Positions 58,760 through 64,000 of a stretch of DNA of 64,000 nucleotides are shown one piece after another. This DNA is from Epiperipatus broadwayi (Eukaryota; Onychophora; Udeonychophora; Euonychophora; Peripatidae). The position numbers and the translations under genes are program-made. The notes under the pieces were generated by a model that did no database searches, was not told where the DNA came from, and saw nothing but the letters and a program-made list of their open reading frames with translations. The DNA lies in NCBI GenBank assembly GCA_028023455.1, contig JAQFVV010012398.1, forward strand, positions 8,144,682-8,208,681, read 5' to 3'. Each line of letters opens with the position of its first letter. Within the stretch, counting starts at the first letter, position 1.

Positions 58760-59429
58760 TAAAAATCAATAATTTTGTTGTTTTTAGATTTATAAAAATC
58801 ACGCCACAAATTTTATGTAAAAAGTAAATGAGGGTTGGGAGGAGAATAAGGCTTAATTAATTAAATTTTGTAAAATTCATTAATTAATGGCTTAAATGTT
58901 TTGCCATAAGATAAACAACAGATGTCCACACAGGTATTTTTTAATTAAAATAAGTTAAAACCAAATTCTAATCCGAATATCTTAAAAGTAAAATTAATTA
59001 TAAAATCCCTGTTTTTAGATATTCGGATAAGTTGGCAGTTTTTATTTTGCATCTATTTTTGGTTCTAGAGTGACCATCACAGGGTAGTTCTATGGTGAGT
59101 TCCCTTGGTATATATAGGGCTGATTTTTATTAATTGAGATATATTCTATGCTTTTCTAATTATATATCATCATATGCTTTTCTAATTAGTATAATCTATT
59201 GTGAGCTCCTTTGCTTTAAATATATTGTTGTTCTTAATATTTTGCCTTTAATCTATTAGCTGATATATTATTTTAACTTACTCAGTTGAATTTGCAGCTG
59301 AATATATTATTTTGAGAATTTATTGTCGCTGAATTTAGTGGAACTATATATATCAAGAGGCCAAACCCACCTTAATTTTCAACAAGTTCATATATTTTGA
59401 TATCATTCTTTGCTAATTGCAATTAGCAT
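58760..59429. other. AT-rich spacer
   Basis: Nothing recognised. A small direct duplication (CATATGCTTTTCTAATTA-like) lies around 59150-59190. Confidence 0.45.
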
Positions 59430-59692
59430 GTCTGAGTAGGGCCAGCAGAAAGGCTCTCTTTCTTCTCAGAAAATGCCCAACCTGCGACATCGAGATGCCC
59501 TGTACCTATTGTAAACTGCTGCTGCTGCTGAAAATGTGTCAAATTTGATCATGGACCAAGAAGCTGCCACATTAAAATCAATGCTGCATAACTTCTATTA
59601 AAGCTTCCAATTAAAGTTAACCAGAGAAGACAAAAATGTGCACAGACTACCCAATTTATATGAGGTAACCTCAGTTAACCCAAGAGCTCTTG
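59430..59692 (+). pseudogene. Coding-like remnant of unknown protein
   Basis: A stretch of balanced composition that, in one plus-strand frame, reads SLSSQKMPNLRHRDALYLL, stop, TAAAAENVSNLIMDQEAATL, KSMLHNFY, stop, then LTREDKNVHRLPNLYEVTSV. The frame holds for about 88 codons with three stops, and its composition differs sharply from the flanks. It may be a piece of a transposon ORF or a processed pseudogene. I do not recognise a family. Confidence 0.3.
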
Positions 59693-60241
59693 TGTTGTAT
59701 TATATTTCCCTTTAATGCAAGCTAAATTTTAAATGTATTTTTTATTATAAAACCGCTAATTCTATAAAATATTTGTAATGTAACTTGGTGTTTTTCTCTC
59801 TATTCTTGGGTTGATATTTTCTATTTAATAATTTATTTTATGTCATTTATTATGGCAGTGTGCTTAGATAGTCATCAAACGAGCGAATAATTTATTTTTC
59901 CTTTTATTAGTATGCTGCCATATTAGTGTGGATAAATTGTATAATTGACCCCCTATTAAATGTCTTATAAAACTGCTTGTTCGAGGGCTACTTTATTTAT
60001 TATTTTATTAATCTTTTAAATAATTATGTCTTTCAAGAAAGGTATATTTCTCATTCTTTTATATAATGCGACAATATGCACGAAATTAATAAGTGAACTA
60101 TATAATATAAAAAATGCATGATTATGTATAATTTTATGAATCCCTATTTAACCATGCATTCCCCCTCCATTTATAATGTAATTTGTGATCTGTAAAAGTT
60201 GAGGTCGAGAATGTGTGGACTATCTTAAAATTATTTAGGAA

Positions 60242-60660
60242 TTGATTAAGCACCTTTGCTTAATTAAAATCACCCTTTTATATATTCATTTATGCTTTAT
60301 ATTGTGTGTTACCAGTGTAGGCATATGGGTTGTTTTGAGGCCTGCTTTGTTTTTCTCCAGGGATTTACAACTAAGACCATTCCCTTTTCTTTGTGGTTTC
60401 CAGATAGTGTATGTGCTAGAAAGCCATACCTGGGCATTTTATGTCTAAGTCACTCAGCCACGGAGTTTCATGGTATAATGCCACACTTGGACTGATTGTG
60501 ATGAAACCTTCCATGGGACCAATGACGAGGTGCCATCCTGTCTTCTATATTTTATTTATCATTTTATTTTACAAAGCAACATGGTTTCAATGTATCGCAC
60601 TCCATCCTGTACATTAAACCTTTATTGGTACCACCAATCTCTTTTAATATAAATGTTTAA
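60242..60660. other. Unidentified balanced-composition block
   Basis: About 420 bp with higher G+C than the surroundings, including GGGTTGTTTTGAGGCC, CCATGGGACCAATGACGAGG and TGGTACCACCAATCTC. Two overlapping short plus-strand frames (60242-60448, 60292-60495) carry no known motif, and I see no second copy in the window. It is probably a fragment of a transposable element (LINE 3' region or similar), but this is a guess. Confidence 0.3.
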
Positions 60661-61234
60661 ATTTCATTCAATTGCCCACGTCTTAATCACTTCCATGCCT
60701 CTAGCTCAGTGAGATTTTGTCCACACTATTCTTGAAGTAAATATAAGTTCTTTTTTCAAATATGAAATTGAATTAAGCAAACACTTATTATATTCACAGT
60801 AGGTCTTGTATATCTTGAAATCAGTCTTTCTTCACCTAACTGTACTTTTGCTTAAGCACATTATTATGATGTTATCTTGCATTAACCTGAGGTATAGAGA
60901 GTATAAATAAATTAATAAGCCATTAATGTAAATCTAAATGGTACTTCATTAAATTTATTTCAAATCTATATTTTAATGAGTTAATGGCATGGTCTGGCTT
61001 ATACAGACAATGCTATCTTTATAATGTTCAATTAATAAACAGTATTTAAATTTTAATCATTTTGATATTACTTATTTATTTATTACTTCGGTCTATTTCA
61101 CATTATATATACATTTTATACCATCCATAGTTGTTCGTTTGCAAACCTAATGATGTATTTTAATATAGAGTCTCTTGCTTCTCTCTGACCACTGGCACTG
61201 GCAAGAAGCTATGCTATTAGTAGCATCAGATGTG
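60661..61234. other. AT-rich spacer
   Basis: No feature recognised. Confidence 0.45.
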
Positions 61235-61400
61235 TTATCATGTAGGTGGTGCTGTGGAGTAGAGGCTTTGGATTCGAACTTGGGATTTCTGGGAGGCAAC
61301 TTTTAGAGTGTTGAGTTTTGTGTCTGGGGTTTGAATTCTGCAGTGTGTTAATGAGATACATGGTTTTGACCATTACATTATAACTGCTTATAAACAAAGA
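61235..61400 (+). mobile_element. SINE-like tRNA-derived fragment
   Basis: GTGCTGTGGAGTAGAGGCTTT followed by GGATTCGAACTTGG (box B-like) resembles a tRNA-derived head. A second box-B-like GGGTTTGAATTCTGC follows some 65 bp later, hinting at a dimeric or duplicated head. There is no TSD or A-tail that I can fix, and it does not match the other SINE families here. Confidence 0.4.
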
Positions 61401-62284
61401 ATGTCTTTACTGAAATACTTTTAAAATGAGGATACAGTTATATCTATCTAATGAAAATATATAAGTTGAATAACAAAATAATTTCTTGCAATGTAGGATT
61501 ATGATAAATTCATTTAAATACTTTAATTAGGTAATTATTTACATATAATAATACAAACTAATTAAAAGTATTGTAAGATAAGCTTAATTGAAACTGTTTT
61601 TAGAAATGCTTAAACACATCAATTTAAATTAAAGTCTCTGCATTACATTTAGAATATAAGCTAATGTTGTTTTGTGATTGTCCATCCATATGCATATGTT
61701 TACAATCTCTATTCATGAATTAGAACTATTCCTGACTTTTATTAATATTTACAAAAGCAGTTCTGTAAAAATATACATAAGCACAAAGTTTTGATGCATT
61801 CGAAAGCTATTACTTAATGCCCTGAAATATATATATATATATTTAATTTATAATTAACCAACGTATGATTTTCTCAGATTTTAAATTTCATTATGTTAAA
61901 TACATTAAGTGATTTATACAATGTAAAAATTATTCAACATATACTTTTTCCACTAAATTAATATATGTACAATGAATGCTGCTGACTAATATAGGCAGTA
62001 TATATGTCAAGATATTTCAGATTTTTTTTATTTTGAGTAAACAGAGATTTATATAACATATTATATGATTTAGTTCAACTTAGTTTGCTTTCCTATTTAT
62101 TTTCACCTCTAGCAGTGAAGCTATTTTACTTCATTTTTTATTTTTATGCCATATTATAGCTGTGAACAAAAAATAAAAGTAAAAATCTAAGTAATGTAAA
62201 CATAATCCTGAAACTCAAGGTACATGCATTATGGCTCTAATACTTCAAACTCCAAAATAATAAATTATTTGATTATTTTTGCCC
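61401..62284. other. AT-rich spacer
   Basis: Nothing recognised apart from a (TA)n run near 61825-61842. Confidence 0.45.
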
Positions 62285-62400
62285 TACATAGTTTAGTACA
62301 TTAATAGAAAGGCAGAATCTGGAGGGAAATGAGCATGTGTCTTGCATCTTTCACACTCAAATTATTTATAAACTCCAAGCAATAAATCATGTAGTTTCAT
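62285..62400 (+). mobile_element. tRNA-derived SINE-like copy (AAGCAATAAA tail), copy 3
   Basis: TACATAGTTTAGTACATTAATAG resembles a decayed box A head. AGGCAGAATCTGGAGG corresponds to GTGGCAGAGTCTGGAAC in copy 1, and the end TTTATAAACTCCAAGCAATAAATCA matches the shared tail. It is the most degraded of the three. Confidence 0.55.
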
Positions 62401-62548
62401 GGAAAAAATAATTCCCAAGTAAGAAAGTGAATGATTGAATAGTTATCTTTTATGATTTTTTATTAGCATGTGCTTGTTTTTGTTTTTATAAGTTTGATTT
62501 TAGTTTTAATTAAAATTGCACTTTTACACTTATATTTATAATTTAAAT

Positions 62549-62975
62549 AAATTAGTAATAAAATTGAAAGGTTGCCAGTCTCTAACATGCACCTACTGTT
62601 GCTTCTCAGACAGCCAATCAGATGTTAAGACAGCAGTCTGAAGAGCAATCAAGCCTTAACACATGACAAAGTTTTTGATAAAAAAAAGATCGTCCCACCC
62701 TTCTCTCTACTTAACTTTTATATATATAAGTCAGTTTTAAGCATCTTTGCTTGAAAGCATTAAGCTATAAATATATTCATATATTGCTCATTGAGTCTTA
62801 TATATATAAGTTAAGTAGAAAGAAGGGTGGGACCATCCTTTTCTTATCAAAAACTCTGTCATGTGTTGAGGCTCGATTGCTTTTCAGACTGCTGTCTTAA
62901 TATCTGATTGGCTGTCTGAGAAGCAACAGTAGGTGCATGTGAGAGACTGGCAACCTCTCAATTTATTACTAATTT
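62549..62975. mobile_element. Foldback/MITE, 427 bp, ~180-bp inverted arms
   Basis: Left arm 62549-62730 and right arm 62798-62975 are nearly perfect reverse complements. Identical blocks include TGCACCTACTGTTGCTTCTC and CTTCTCAGACAGCCAATCAG (left) against their complements. The outer ends are AAATTAGTAATAAAATTGA and TCAATTTATTACTAATTT. The central spacer is about 67 bp and there is no ORF. G+C in the arms exceeds the flanks. TTTA/TTTA-like flanks could hide a TA duplication. Arm similarity suggests a young or gene-converted element. Confidence 0.93.
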
Positions 62976-63753
62976 AACAACAATATGCGATTTATACAAA
63001 AAAATTTAAATAAAACAGAAATTAATTTTATGTGTATTTTTTCACTTACATAATTTATTTTGTATTATATTTTTTATAAATTTTCCTCTTTCAATTATAA
63101 AATTTTATTAATTCAAATAATCATGAAATTCATCATGAATTTTTCTTTGAAATCTTGTTATATATATATAAGATTTTTACAAAAAAAAAACTAATATGAA
63201 AATGTAGAAGAAAGATAAACAAATTAATCTGTCTATATTGATTTTCCTAAAATTACTACATTCATATGCATGTATATAACAGCCAGGTATTATTTGATTA
63301 ATACATGAGCATTATTTGCATTGGATTATGTATTTTTATTTTTATTATATGAATATATTTTTGATGCTATATTTATTATATGGAATGTTCATATATATTT
63401 ATTTTAAATAAGTTTCGATAATGACCATGAAGATATGATCAAAACATGAGAATTAATATATTGATGCATATTATTAAATAATATCTGAAAGAAAGAAAAA
63501 ATGTTTTTTTTCTGTTTAAATATTATGCTGGATCATAACCTATTCTCAGATGAATGCATGGAGTGGATTACTTCCAAATATTTGCTTTCACTGTGTGCTA
63601 ACTTAAATAATTATACAATGAATAAAATAAAAATTTCTATCTTTACACACACATGCACTAAACTATATGCATTTATAAGGTTCAATTATCATAAGATCAA
63701 TTAAACCATCAAACACCACATGATGATCATTGTTTATGCTTACACTAACTGTT
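62976..63753. other. AT-rich spacer between two palindromes
   Basis: No feature recognised; the frame at 63501-63704 looks like chance. Confidence 0.45.
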
Positions 63754-63875
63754 TTTCACAGGGGCAAAATTCTCCATACAGTAGTGTCACTCAGTGCAAG
63801 CCTTCCTGTATCCATTGATTTACTCTGGCTTGCACTAGTGGCACTACTGTATGGAGAGTTTTGCATCTGTGAAAG
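63754..63875. repeat. Near-perfect 122-bp hairpin, ~49-bp arms, 24-bp loop
   Basis: 63754-63802 (with CTCCATACAGTAGTG and GTGCAAGCC) is the reverse complement of 63827-63875 with about five mismatches or gaps. The loop is TTCCTGTATCCATTGATTTACTCT. Size, arm length and small loop fit both a tiny MITE and a hairpin-RNA precursor. There is no coding frame. Nothing visible shows which strand, if either, is transcribed. Confidence 0.9.
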
Positions 63876-64000
63876 ATTAATTAAACTTTAGAAAATACCG
63901 TATGATGGATTAATTATTTTTGAAATAAGTATTTTTAAGAGATTTATTTTGTTGCTCACTATAATATACCAATGGATTTTTTTTATGTAAGCATTAAATT

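Noticed and set aside
1-64000. CRISPR arrays, phage or bacterial operons
   Set aside because: No regularly spaced short repeats with unique spacers, no ribosome-binding-site/ORF chains, and all recognisable proteins are eukaryotic retroelements.

Overview
The window looks like gene-poor, very AT-rich animal nuclear DNA (roughly a quarter G+C by eye). I find no convincing intact host gene, no rRNA, no bona fide tRNA gene and no CRISPR or bacterial operon structure. What can be read is a layered graveyard of transposable elements: several non-LTR retrotransposon (LINE) relics from at least three lineages, two LTR retrotransposons with a gag-like region but no visible pol, tRNA-derived SINE-like copies, foldback/MITE-like inverted repeats and diverged tandem arrays. 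The RTE-type C-terminal signature and the tRNA-headed SINEs point to a metazoan, perhaps a mollusc such as a cephalopod. That taxonomic guess is inference and weak.

Layout. 1-1.1 kb: AT-rich spacer. 1.1-4.1 kb: minus-strand LINE relic with endonuclease, RT and C-terminal parts. 4.1-5.2 kb: microsatellite, satellite fragment and a 636-bp foldback. 6.2-6.5 kb: tandem duplication. 12.3-14.6 kb: a 5'-truncated LINE with a 16-bp target-site duplication (TSD). 16.4-17.7 kb: a MITE-like element and a 268-bp tandem repeat. 18.0-19.6 kb: a head-to-head inverted cluster of a ~480-bp repeat, abutting an RTE-clade relic (19.6-21.2 kb). 21.4-31 kb: hairpins, SINEs and tandem repeats in AT-rich spacer. 32.6-38.1 kb: plus-strand LTR element with ~0.95-kb LTRs, a decayed tandem array in its leader and a coiled-coil gag-like relic. 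40.2-41.9 kb: a well-preserved 5'-truncated LINE with a perfect 15-bp TSD. 45.6-54.4 kb: minus-strand LTR element with ~2.3-kb LTRs and a gag relic; its left LTR is split by a ~1.5-kb insertion. 54.8-56.3 kb: another LINE relic with the RT active site changed to YAND. 58.7 kb: a very short tRNA-headed SINE with a 14-bp TSD. 62.5-63.9 kb: two strikingly clean inverted repeats.

How the parts relate. The two well-bounded LINE copies belong to one broad clade (QGSPLS motif, YMDD/YIDD, C-terminal CCHC finger). They share an AATAAA-type 3' end without a poly(A) tail and were inserted by target-primed reverse transcription. The two LTR elements share boundary motifs (TGAAA start, purine tract ending in TAA) and both retain a gag-like region without visible pol, so they would have needed enzymes from elsewhere. 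The most interesting candidates for something undescribed are these gag-only elements, the palindromic elements near 62.5-63.9 kb (the last one also hairpin-RNA-like), and the ultrashort SINE family with two structurally different copies.
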